A DNA stretch of 41,260 nt from Actinomycetes bacterium (GTDB lineage Bacteria > Actinomycetota > Acidimicrobiia > Acidimicrobiales > Palsa-688). Every line of letters begins with the position of its first letter. Position 1 is the first letter of the stretch. Shown piece after piece: positions 21,705 to 29,099 of this stretch. The notes below the pieces were generated by a model. The model searched no databases and was not told the DNA's origin. It saw only the letters and a program-made list of their open reading frames with translations. Location: assembly GCA_021838305.1 (NCBI GenBank), contig JAKCEB010000004.1, positions 1 through 41,260 on the forward strand, in the 5' to 3' direction. The position numbers and the translations under genes were made by a program.

Positions 21705-21891
21705 TGAGGCTGCTTTCTCAGCGGAACTTAGCCTTCCGATCGTACCTGTATTGCGGTCTGATCGTTCCGCGGCCGAACCAAGTGTATTGATCGGAAAGGG
21801 GCGCCCGAAGAGCACGCGTGGCATCGACATACTTGTCTCAGTCGGCCTTGGGGAAGCGTTACTTGACCTAGCCCCGCAGGCATTCGCTTAG

Positions 21892-22998
21892 TCATTGGAG
21901 ATGTTCGCCGATTGCGGGAACTTCCTGGCTTACGAGGCCGCGCATCGTGGCCTTGAAATATTGAGGAGAGAATCGTCGCGCCCACTGTCGGATTTCTGAT
22001 TCATCCCACTTCTGCTTGCAGAGTTGTGATACCGCCCGCGCGATCGCGGTCGGCTCTGGGCTATCGAAGAATACGCCGGTGCGCGCTTCTACGACGGTTT
22101 CGAGGAACCCTCCCCATTTAAGTGCCGCTGTCGGCTTGCCGAATGCAGCGCCTTCCACCGGGGTCAGGCCGAAGTCTTCGTATGACGCTGCGACAACGCC
22201 TGCACACCTGGAATAGCTCCATCGAAGTGTCGAGTCGTCAACCTCTCCGCACATCTCAACGTTCGGTGGAGCGGCAAGTTGCAATGCCGGGAAAAGTGGA
22301 CCCCCTCCGATCACGAGGAGTCGGAGATGAGGCAGCATTCGAAACGCTTCGACTACCGATTCTACGTTCTTGTACGAGAGGAGGCGAGAGACGCATAGGA
22401 AGAAACCAGCGTCAATACCGGCAATCGGCGAAGCCGGACCGTCCGTGCCAAGGGAGAACGGCGGGTGTACGACTTGTGCGTCGATCCCGTAGGCGATTCG
22501 AACCCTGTCTCTCACGACATTCGAGTTGACGACATAGAGATCAGCAGACAGTGCCGCCCTCCGGTCCCAGCGCGTCAAGGCGGGCCGAAGCGTTTTGAGC
22601 GCAGTCCTGGTTCCAGCCCCCATGCCTTTCAGGTAGCTGTCTGTTTGATATAGCCAACGAGCGGGGTTGTGACAGTAGACGACCTTCCGACCGCTTACCT
22701 TCACGCCGTGCGCCCAACCGCTCGACGAGCAGACTGCGACGCTGCAGTCAACGTTTGCGGTGGAGAAGGCCGGTGCGAGGACTGGCATCGCAAGGCGATG
22801 GTCGTTGCGGAACAGTCGCAGATGATTTATCGGGAGGGTACGGACATGGAGTGACTCGAACTCCGGGTAGGTGGCTTGAGGGTCGTAGAGTGACGTCAGC
22901 ACGTCGGCGCCGGGGAAGGCGTCGGCCAGGGCGAGGACAACACGTTCAGCTCCGCCCCGCTGGGTCAAATAGTCATGGACGATTGCAATTTCAGCCAC
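21892..22998 (-). CDS. Glycosyltransferase family 4 (WbaZ-like)
   Basis: GT-B glycosyltransferase of 368 residues. The start IAIVHDYLTQRGGAERVV is typical of the WbaZ/mannosyltransferase-like branch, with GGAE at about 15-18. The middle has VVYCHNPARWLY, and the donor domain has FLCVSRLLSYKNVESVVEAF and EDFGLTPVE followed by GKPTAALKWGGFLETV. GTG 22998 is chosen because GGGAGGA lies about 10 nt upstream and the conserved N-terminus begins there. It overlaps the previous gene by 8 bp. A 187-bp gap follows before wzc, in which I see no gene; it may hold an internal promoter. A mannose or similar donor is plausible for this branch but unproven. Confidence 0.92.
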   Translation of the reverse strand: MAEIAIVHDYLTQRGGAERVVLALADAFPGADVLTSLYDPQATYPEFESLHVRTLPINHLRLFRNDHRLAMPVLAPAFSTANVDCSVAVCSSSGWAHGVKVSGRKVVYCHNPARWLYQTDSYLKGMGAGTRTALKTLRPALTRWDRRAALSADLYVVNSNVVRDRVRIAYGIDAQVVHPPFSLGTDGPASPIAGIDAGFFLCVSRLLSYKNVESVVEAFRMLPHLRLLVIGGGPLFPALQLAAPPNVEMCGEVDDSTLRWSYSRCAGVVAASYEDFGLTPVEGAAFGKPTAALKWGGFLETVVEARTGVFFDSPEPTAIARAVSQLCKQKWDESEIRQWARRFSPQYFKATMRGLVSQEVPAIGEHLQ

Positions 22999-24136
22999 GT
23001 CGAGCAATCCTCCCGCGCAAGGCTGCGGCACTCAATGCAGCGGCGAGTGATGCGACGATCGCCTCGTCGGAGAAACGCGCCTCGGCTCCCTGACGGGCTC
23101 GCACGGCGGCGTCCTGCAGTGCGATGCGGTCGGTATCTAGATGGACGAGCATCCTCGCAAGTTCCTCATGGTCCGACTCACCGACGGTCCAACCCGCCCC
23201 GATCTGGCCGATGAGGAAGGGGAGCTCCCCGGATCTGCTTACGATTGCCGGAACCTCTGCGGCCGCCGCCTCAATCACGACCCTCCCGAACTGCTCGCTC
23301 CAGCGCGCTGTCTTTCTCGATGGCACCACGAGGAGGTCCAACTCGCGGTAGGCGGCGGCGACGGCCGTTCGATCGAGAGCTCCTCGCCAGTTGATTCGGT
23401 CGTGTACCCCGAGAGCGTCCGCGATTGTCCGCAGTCGTGGTTCATCCGGTCCTGAACCGATGATGTCCAGTACAAGGTCAATGCTTTGGGCGTCCGCAAT
23501 GGCCTTTATGGCTGTGTCGGCCCCTTTTTCCGGGACCAGACGGCCAACAAAGCCGACGCGAAGAGTGTTCTTCGCTGGACGCGCGCCGTTGGGGGACGGC
23601 CTGAATACCACCAAGTCGACAGGCATCGGAATGACTTCGATAGGCTTGCGGTAGCCTTTGCGGCGCATCACGTCGGCGACGTTGTCCGAAACTGTCACCA
23701 CGAAGTCCGATTCCCGGTAGACGTAGGCTTCGCTCTGGCGAAACGGAATCGGATAACGCTTGAGCAGGTTCTGCGCACTGCGCACGCCGACTGGGATGTC
23801 GGATAACGCTCTAACGGCCCGCAGCATCTGGAATGTTGCTGCTGCGTACGGTTCATGATAGATGTAGACAAGGTCGGGGTTGAAGTCTCTTACATGACGG
23901 CGCAATCGCCCAAGGAAGAAGTGCAGCGGAATGTTCCCCTTTAGAGCGATCGGGGAGTGGCGTAACTCAGTCGTCATTCCCTGCCCAGCGACCGCCTTGA
24001 TCTCCGTCCCGTACTCGTCTCTCCAAGTTTTAGCGGCTAGCAGTGCGATGTCCCAACCAGTGTGGTCGGCGAGCTTGGAGTAGAGAGACTGGCGGGCGGG
24101 GAGGCCCGCCCACGGATGCATTATGAGAACCCTCAT
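22991..24136 (-). CDS. Glycosyltransferase family 4
   Basis: GT-B glycosyltransferase of 381 residues. It starts MRVLIMHPWAGLPARQSLYSKLA, then DLVYIYHEPYAAATFQML, VVTVSDNVADVMRRKGY at the inter-domain hinge, VGFVGRLVPEKGADTAIKAI in the donor domain and EQFGRVVIE (ExFx5E), followed by VPAIVSRSGELP. ATG 24136 overlaps the stop of the first gene of the operon by 4 bp and its own end overlaps the next start by 8 bp, so translation is probably coupled. Family is secure, specificity unknown. Confidence 0.93.
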   Translation of the reverse strand: MRVLIMHPWAGLPARQSLYSKLADHTGWDIALLAAKTWRDEYGTEIKAVAGQGMTTELRHSPIALKGNIPLHFFLGRLRRHVRDFNPDLVYIYHEPYAAATFQMLRAVRALSDIPVGVRSAQNLLKRYPIPFRQSEAYVYRESDFVVTVSDNVADVMRRKGYRKPIEVIPMPVDLVVFRPSPNGARPAKNTLRVGFVGRLVPEKGADTAIKAIADAQSIDLVLDIIGSGPDEPRLRTIADALGVHDRINWRGALDRTAVAAAYRELDLLVVPSRKTARWSEQFGRVVIEAAAAEVPAIVSRSGELPFLIGQIGAGWTVGESDHEELARMLVHLDTDRIALQDAAVRARQGAEARFSDEAIVASLAAALSAAALRGRIARRG

Positions 24137-25365
24137 CTAGGCGCACCGCCGCCTGGCTTGTGACGCCTTGCGCGCCGAGCTGCGAGTGTCATTGCAAGGC
24201 GCCACGACTCGACTACCACAGAGGCAAACCGCTCGGGAGAGCTTACGGTCGCGGCTTCCTGTGCGGCGATCCGGCCCACGGCCAGTCGTCTGGCAGGATC
24301 TGCTAGAAGGGCCGCGAGGCATTGTCGCAGTGCCGCGGTGTCGCCCGGGGCGACGAGGAAACCGGACTGACCATCCGAAATAACTTCCTTTATCGCACCC
24401 ACCTCGGTCGCGACCACTGCAAGGCCGTGCGTCATCGCTTCGAGGACTACTGTCGGGATCCCTTCGGATCGGCCCGTAGAGCTGAGCGCGAAGACGTCGG
24501 CGGCGCCCAATAGGTCAGCAATGTCGAGACCGGCCTCCAGGTGCCCGACGGCTCGCTCGCCAAATCCTTTCGCCGCAGCGTGACGGCTTAGCACGGTAGC
24601 GTAGTCGGCGTGGCCGGCTTGGACAGCTCCTCTGATTCGAAGCGCCGGCCTTTGGGGTAAGCCGACGGTACCACTAGGCCAGCCGAGTGCCTCGATCAGC
24701 CGGTCGAATCCCTTCTGCGGGTTCAGGTTGCCGACAGCGACGACGAGGGTCTCGTCTGCTTCAACTCCGAGGCGCAGGCGGGTCTCCGAGCGACCGGTAC
24801 CCGTTGCGCGACGCGCAATGACGGGAGGGACAAATGATATCTGGCGCCCCGGCCGGAGCCGAGCGCCGGGATATTGTGCGGCTAGCGAGACTCCAGTTGT
24901 CATGATGACGTCGGACAGAGCAATAACGAACGGCATCATCGCCCAGCGCAGGGCTACGGGTGGTCTCGTATCTATGAGCTGCCAGACGACGCCGCAGCCT
25001 CGGAGCCGAGCGGCGATTGCCCCGTCGACGTTCAGCAACCCGTGAACTTCGACCACGTCGATCCGCTTCTCGTCGATGAGCGTTGCGAGATCCTTGACCT
25101 GACCCGGATAGTTCCTCGCAAGGTCAAAAAGGCCCTGGTTTCGCAGGGACGCACGCGGCCGGCGCAGGTCCATCTCGACGACCTCGACACCGGCAGAGCG
25201 GAGCCGAGCGGCGCCATCGCCCTTCTCGGCGGGTAGCACGACTGTGAGGTCGAGACCGGGTAAGGCTGACGCGAGTGCGACAGCCTGGTTATGCGGTCCA
25301 CCGAATGCGCTAGAGTGGATGATTGACAGGACTCGAAGACCGAATGCCTCCGATTCTGCGCTCAT
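24133..25365 (-). CDS. Glycosyltransferase family 4, first gene of the large operon
   Basis: GT-B glycosyltransferase of 410 residues. Landmarks are VLSIIHSSAFGGPHNQAVAL at the N-terminus (GGPHNQ loop), DVVEVHGLLNVDGAIAARL, VVAVGNLNPQKGFDRLIEAL and EGIPTVVLE (ExFx5E-type), followed by AVVATEVGAIKEVI. It has a basic C-terminal tail. ATG 25365 is the first start of the minus-strand operon ending at 15299 and is divergent from the flippase, 123 bp away; that gap should contain both promoters. A weak match to the -10 pattern (GAAGAT) lies 7 nt before the ATG. Confidence 0.93.
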   Translation of the reverse strand: MSAESEAFGLRVLSIIHSSAFGGPHNQAVALASALPGLDLTVVLPAEKGDGAARLRSAGVEVVEMDLRRPRASLRNQGLFDLARNYPGQVKDLATLIDEKRIDVVEVHGLLNVDGAIAARLRGCGVVWQLIDTRPPVALRWAMMPFVIALSDVIMTTGVSLAAQYPGARLRPGRQISFVPPVIARRATGTGRSETRLRLGVEADETLVVAVGNLNPQKGFDRLIEALGWPSGTVGLPQRPALRIRGAVQAGHADYATVLSRHAAAKGFGERAVGHLEAGLDIADLLGAADVFALSSTGRSEGIPTVVLEAMTHGLAVVATEVGAIKEVISDGQSGFLVAPGDTAALRQCLAALLADPARRLAVGRIAAQEAATVSSPERFASVVVESWRLAMTLAARRARRHKPGGGAPR

Positions 25366-25488
25366 GGTATGTATCTTCGGCTATGACGAGCCTTGCCTTC
25401 AGATGCTGCCCAGGTTCGTGCCCGCTGTCGTAAAGTCGAGACACGATGCAGGCCACCACGTCTCCCTATGGAGAAGCTTCGTACCGAG

Positions 25489-27078
25489 ATGAGTGACGTC
25501 GACTCTCACGCGTCGGCAGATCCGCTCCCGGCCGGTAACGATCGCGACATTGCGAACAATGCCAGCGGATCGCAGCTTTTGCGAAACTTCTTCGCAAACT
25601 ACCTTTCGTTCGGGGCGGCGATCCTTCTGTCGCTGTTGCTCACGCCGATCGTGCTTCATCACGCGGGAACAGTCAACTACGGCTTGTGGATCACCTTGTC
25701 CGCTGCAGGCTCATACGTCGGCTTGCTCGATGCCGGAGTATCGACCGCGGCGGTTCGCGAGATAGCGGCAGCTATCGCGAAAGGCGACGAGGAGCACCTC
25801 AACGAGCTGTTCGATGCAGTCAACGTGTTCTTCGTAGGTACCGGTGCCGTTGCATGTGCAGTGACCATTGTGGGTGTCCCGCTCATCGGAAAGGTGTTCT
25901 CTCTCACCCCAGGGACCCTCGAGGCCGCCCGGATAGCGTTGGTGCTCGAAGGGGTTTGGACTGCGATCGGGTTCTTGAAGATAATCCCGACCGTAGGGCT
26001 GTACGGAAGCGGCCGGAGCGACATCATGGCTTTCATCGGTGTGGGGTTCGTTACTACTACTCAGGCAGCTCAGATTGTCGTCACGCTGCTCGGCGGTGGA
26101 CTCGTTGGGCTGTTCGCTGCCGCAACAGGCAGTTCGATCATTGCCCTCGCTGTCTCGTGGAGGATCGCCCAGAGGTTCGGAGTCCGTCGCCGGCTGAGGT
26201 TCCACCTCGTCGGCTCCACAATGCGAGCTCTTCTAATCCAGGGCTGGGACAACACGCTGATCAGCATCAGTGGGATCATCTCGTATCGCTTGGACGCAAT
26301 GCTGATAGCGGTCATCCTTCCGATAACTCAGGTCGCGCCCTACGACATTGCGCTGTCCACTGCGAATCTTTCGGGGAATCTTGCTACTACCGGAACGTCA
26401 TTGCTGCTCCCGGCGTACGCTCACTCACACGCCGTCAACGACACGTCCCGGCAATTTACTCTTTTCTCACGGGCGGTGATGGCGAGTATGGCAATAGCCA
26501 TGTCAGTGACCGCTGCGCTGATCGCCTTCGGTCAACCTATCCTCGTGCTTTGGCTCGGCCACGTGCCGGCCCACACTTACGAGATTCTGGTGGTCATGAA
26601 CCTTGTTTTCGTGGTTCGAATGCCAGGCCGGCAGGCGACGGTATACCTTACCGGCATCGGGAAGGTCCGACAGATAGCACGGCTTTCCTTGATTTTTGCC
26701 GTAACGAATTTCGGTATGAGCGTCGCCACAACTTTCTGGTTGGGAGCGGTTGGGCCTGTAGTCGGGTCCATCCCCCAAGTCCTGATTTTTGAGTTCGTTG
26801 CGCTGCCGGTGCTCTGCCTTCGGGAGCTCGGAGTGACGATCACCTCATATCTAAAGACGGCGATCGCCCCCCTTGCCGCGCCTTTAGGGGCCGCAGCTTC
26901 GACGAGTCTGTTGCTCAGATTCACGGTTCACACATCTGAAGTGGGGGCGCCGTTCGAAGCCGTTGCGGTGGTGGTAGCGGCGGTGCTGGCGCTCGGCGCG
27001 TGGTTCTGGATCACCGAGATGGAGTTCAGGGAAGTTGTCGGCCGTCACTTGCATCGAGGCGGACCTTCCACTCGCTGA
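25489..27078 (+). CDS. wzx: Polysaccharide flippase (Wzx-like, MOP superfamily)
   Basis: Membrane transporter that flips lipid-linked repeat units to the outer face for polymerisation. About 529 residues with roughly 12-14 hydrophobic helices, such as NYLSFGAAILLSLLLTPIVL, VVTLLGGGLVGLFAAATGSSIIAL and AVAVVVAAVLALGAWFWI. The N-terminal pattern, with helix 1 followed by YGLWITLSAAGSYVGLLDAGVSTAAVREIA, is characteristic of Wzx proteins. The start is uncertain: the frame is open from 25393, ATG 25468 lacks a ribosome binding site, and ATG 25489 has GGAGAAG 12 nt upstream, a rather long spacing. The 3' end lies 9 bp from the convergent carrier protein gene. It partners the polymerase and copolymerase of the divergent operon. 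Confidence 0.9.
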   Translation: MSDVDSHASADPLPAGNDRDIANNASGSQLLRNFFANYLSFGAAILLSLLLTPIVLHHAGTVNYGLWITLSAAGSYVGLLDAGVSTAAVREIAAAIAKGDEEHLNELFDAVNVFFVGTGAVACAVTIVGVPLIGKVFSLTPGTLEAARIALVLEGVWTAIGFLKIIPTVGLYGSGRSDIMAFIGVGFVTTTQAAQIVVTLLGGGLVGLFAAATGSSIIALAVSWRIAQRFGVRRRLRFHLVGSTMRALLIQGWDNTLISISGIISYRLDAMLIAVILPITQVAPYDIALSTANLSGNLATTGTSLLLPAYAHSHAVNDTSRQFTLFSRAVMASMAIAMSVTAALIAFGQPILVLWLGHVPAHTYEILVVMNLVFVVRMPGRQATVYLTGIGKVRQIARLSLIFAVTNFGMSVATTFWLGAVGPVVGSIPQVLIFEFVALPVLCLRELGVTITSYLKTAIAPLAAPLGAAASTSLLLRFTVHTSEVGAPFEAVAVVVAAVLALGAWFWITEMEFREVVGRHLHRGGPSTR

Positions 27079-27087
27079 CAACTGCCC

Positions 27088-27336
27088 TCAGTCAGCGAGC
27101 GACGTGATCGCACTCCGTATGGAGTTTATGGACCCGAATGTTGTCTTGGTGAGCAGTTGGTCGGGAAATTCGATCCCGAGTTCGTCTTCAAGACCCAGCA
27201 TGACGCTGACCAGGGCGTGAGACGACATTCCGAGGCGTTGAAGGTCGTCGCTGTCGAGTACGTCGCTCACCTCTACGACCAGCTTTGCTTCCTCGGCTAG
27301 CACCCGCCTAATCACGTCATCGACATTGGTCGTCAT
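27088..27336 (-). CDS. Acyl carrier protein (phosphopantetheine-binding)
   Basis: Small carrier protein of 82 residues that should hold an acyl or aminoacyl group as a thioester on a phosphopantetheine arm. The core LGMSSHALVSVMLGLEDELGIEFPD (35-59, Ser39) matches the ACP attachment helix, with the usual Asp-Ser-Leu replaced by Ser-Ser-His; Ser39 itself is kept. The recognition helix after it is acidic and normal. ATG 27336 gives a typical ACP length; a GTG at 27381 would add 15 residues. It is divergent from a glycosyltransferase gene and is the only carrier protein in the window. Its likely partner is the adenylation enzyme at 37486-39078, 10 kb away, though a separate acyl ligase elsewhere is possible. 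Confidence 0.82.
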   Translation of the reverse strand: MTTNVDDVIRRVLAEEAKLVVEVSDVLDSDDLQRLGMSSHALVSVMLGLEDELGIEFPDQLLTKTTFGSINSIRSAITSLAD

Positions 27337-27401
27337 CGGAGGATCTTCGGCGCGGGGCGACTCAGGCTTAACCGGACGCACCGGTGCACCGATCTCTCAG
27401 G

Positions 27402-27407
27402 TAGCCT
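27402..27407 (+). promoter_or_regulatory. Putative -10 element (TAGCCT), leaderless glycosyltransferase gene
   Basis: TAGCCT ends 7 nt before the GTG at 27415, so the transcript would start at the start codon. A perfect 10-bp palindrome, GCACCGGTGC at 27378-27387, lies just upstream in the space shared with the divergent carrier protein gene and could be an operator, but a 10-bp palindrome is weak evidence. Confidence 0.4.
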
Positions 27408-27414
27408 TTCTCGG

Positions 27415-28563
27415 GTGGCAAGCGTTAACGGAGCGGGTGATTTCGACGTCGTCTGCTGCTCGTTGGAGGCGTGGGACGAAGTTTGGAGAAGGAACCAGTT
27501 CCTCGTGAGGGAATTACTGGGCCTGCGTAGTCGTATGCGCATTCTTTTTGTGCAACCTCCGTCGGACGCCTTGTGGTCTGCGCTGCACGCCAGGCCGATC
27601 GGCGAGACCGGCGTGCGCCTTGTTCCTCGCTATGAGCGGGTAGCGGCCCTGACACCTCGCAAATGGTTGCCGCGTGGCGCGTTCCGAGGTGTCGACGACC
27701 GCCTAGGGCGGCTGGTCTACTCCCACGCCCTCAGGATGGATCTCGTGAACCCTGTGCTGTGGGTAAATGACAGCGGTTATGCAGGACTGGCCGAGAGTTG
27801 CGGATGGCCCGCCGTCTACGACGTAACGGACGACTGGACCCTGGCGGAGCGCTCCGAGCGAGAGGCGAGAAGGCAGGAGACAAACGATCGGCGAATGCTG
27901 GTTTCTGCAAGAGAAGTGGTGGTCTGCTCTCCCGCTCTTGCCGCATCACGAGGAACGGGTCGCTCCGTCAGGGTCATTCCTAATGGGGTGGACGTCGATC
28001 ACTTCCGCCGGGAGACAACCCGCCCGGGGGACCTACCGTGCGACTTTCCGGTGTTGTATTGCGGCACGGTCGCAGCGGATCGTATCGATGTGGACCTTTG
28101 CGTGGAGCTTGCGGCGGCCCTACCGGAGGGAGTCAAACTCGTGTTCGTGGGACCAAACGCCTGCTCACGAGAAACCACGAGGCGCCTGGCCGACGCCGGG
28201 GCCGTTTTCCTTGGGGCCCGGCCCTATCAGGAAATTCCATCTTACATGCAACACGCAGGGCTGCTTGTCGTTCCGCACCTCGTTACCCCTTTCACCGAGA
28301 GTCTCGATCCGATCAAGGCGAGAGAGATCCTTGCCGTTGGGAAGCCGGCTATCTCGACACCGGTGGCCGGCTTCAGAGACCTAGGCTGGCCGATTGAGGC
28401 CGTCAATCGACGAGGTTTCGTTTCCGCCGTGCTCAGCGCATTGGCTGGTCAGTCACCCCCGGGGCGGAGACCTTACGACATGGACGACTCAGTCTCTTGG
28501 GGCGCCCGCGGCAGAGCGTTTCTCGATGTACTCGAGGCTGCAGCGAACGCCGGCTCCCGCTAG
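27415..28563 (+). CDS. Glycosyltransferase-like protein, GT-B fold (TuaH-like)
   Basis: 382 residues, less typical than the other glycosyltransferases here. The N-terminal half includes DVVCCSLEAWDEVWRRNQFL and VYDVTDDWTLAE, the form seen in TuaH-type teichuronic acid transferases (DDW in place of the usual hinge). The hinge reads VVVCSPALAASRG, then VRVIPNGVDVDHFR and VLYCGTVAADRIDVDL. The donor-site region is FTESLDPIKAREILAVGKPAISTPV, in which a Lys-Ala-Arg-Glu segment takes the position of the ExFx5E motif. The start is GTG 27415 behind a -10 hexamer, with no ribosome binding site. The stop overlaps the convergent LAFTG-protein gene by 4 bp. Family level is fairly secure; sugar unknown. 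Confidence 0.85.
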   Translation: MASVNGAGDFDVVCCSLEAWDEVWRRNQFLVRELLGLRSRMRILFVQPPSDALWSALHARPIGETGVRLVPRYERVAALTPRKWLPRGAFRGVDDRLGRLVYSHALRMDLVNPVLWVNDSGYAGLAESCGWPAVYDVTDDWTLAERSEREARRQETNDRRMLVSAREVVVCSPALAASRGTGRSVRVIPNGVDVDHFRRETTRPGDLPCDFPVLYCGTVAADRIDVDLCVELAAALPEGVKLVFVGPNACSRETTRRLADAGAVFLGARPYQEIPSYMQHAGLLVVPHLVTPFTESLDPIKAREILAVGKPAISTPVAGFRDLGWPIEAVNRRGFVSAVLSALAGQSPPGRRPYDMDDSVSWGARGRAFLDVLEAAANAGSR

Positions 28564-28985
28564 GCCTCGCTCGGCCGGCGCCGTTTGCGAGTCGCAAGCA
28601 CCAAGGCACCCCCGGCTCCTATGGCTCCAGCCCCGACCGCTGTGACCAACGCAGCGTCAATCCCGGTGAAAGCCAGGCCTGAAGGAGGTGCGGGTGGCAC
28701 GACGGGAGGCGGCGGCGGGACTACAGACGGGGCTGTCGTGGGTGGCGTCGTCGTCGACGGCGGGGCAGTTGTTGGCGGGGTCGTAGGTGGAGTGGTCGTT
28801 GTTGGCGGGGTCGTAGGCGGCGTGGTTGTCGGCGGCGGGGTTGTCGGCGGCGTGGTGGTGGGCGTCGGTCCGTAGGCGAACGCAGGCGACTCGGTCGAGG
28901 TGACGGCTAGGCTGCCAAAGAAGGCCGCCACGGTAAATGCGCCAACGCTAGTTGTCCGCAGCACCCGATCTGTCATGAACTTCAC
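28560..28985 (-). CDS. Short Pro/Thr-stalked cell-wall protein with LAFTG sorting signal
   Basis: Secreted surface protein of 141 residues. It has a signal peptide (about 1-37, cleavage expected after AFA at 35-37), a low-complexity Pro/Thr stalk (about 40-100), then a sorting signal LAFTG (104-108), a hydrophobic helix and the basic tail TRKRRR. LAxTG is the pattern used by class E-type sortases of actinobacteria. After removal of signal and tail there is almost only stalk, so it may serve as a glycosylated anchor or spacer rather than an enzyme. GTG 28985 is chosen because AGGAG lies 8 nt upstream; ATG 28976 is an alternative. No sortase gene is in the window. It lies 114 bp downstream of the DUF4012 gene on the same strand. 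Confidence 0.82.
   Translation of the reverse strand: MKFMTDRVLRTTSVGAFTVAAFFGSLAVTSTESPAFAYGPTPTTTPPTTPPPTTTPPTTPPTTTTPPTTPPTTAPPSTTTPPTTAPSVVPPPPPVVPPAPPSGLAFTGIDAALVTAVGAGAIGAGGALVLATRKRRRPSEA
28735..28865. repeat. Tandem-repeat DNA encoding the Pro/Thr stalk
   Basis: Imperfect short repeats based on a GTCGTNGGCGGNGTGGT-like unit of about 15-21 bp, in phase with the codons of the stalk. Such arrays change length easily by slippage, so stalk length probably varies between strains. Confidence 0.75.
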
Positions 28986-29099
28986 TTTGCTTGCTCCTCT
29001 CGACGAAAATCCTCGAGTTGCGGACCTTTTGTGCCGATACGTCATCACCGTAACCGACTCGCGCTCAGATAGCGACACCCTTGTGCCGATAGGCGGCAC

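Noticed and set aside
25393-25488. Longer N-terminus of the flippase
   Set aside because: The extra residues are Arg/Cys-rich without similarity to Wzx proteins and would cover the divergent promoter region.
27378-27387. 10-bp palindrome GCACCGGTGC as an operator
   Set aside because: Short GC-rich palindromes are expected by chance in DNA of this composition; mentioned only as a possibility.
28735-28865. CRISPR-like short repeats
   Set aside because: Units are in phase with Pro/Thr codons and have no unique spacers; they encode a protein stalk.
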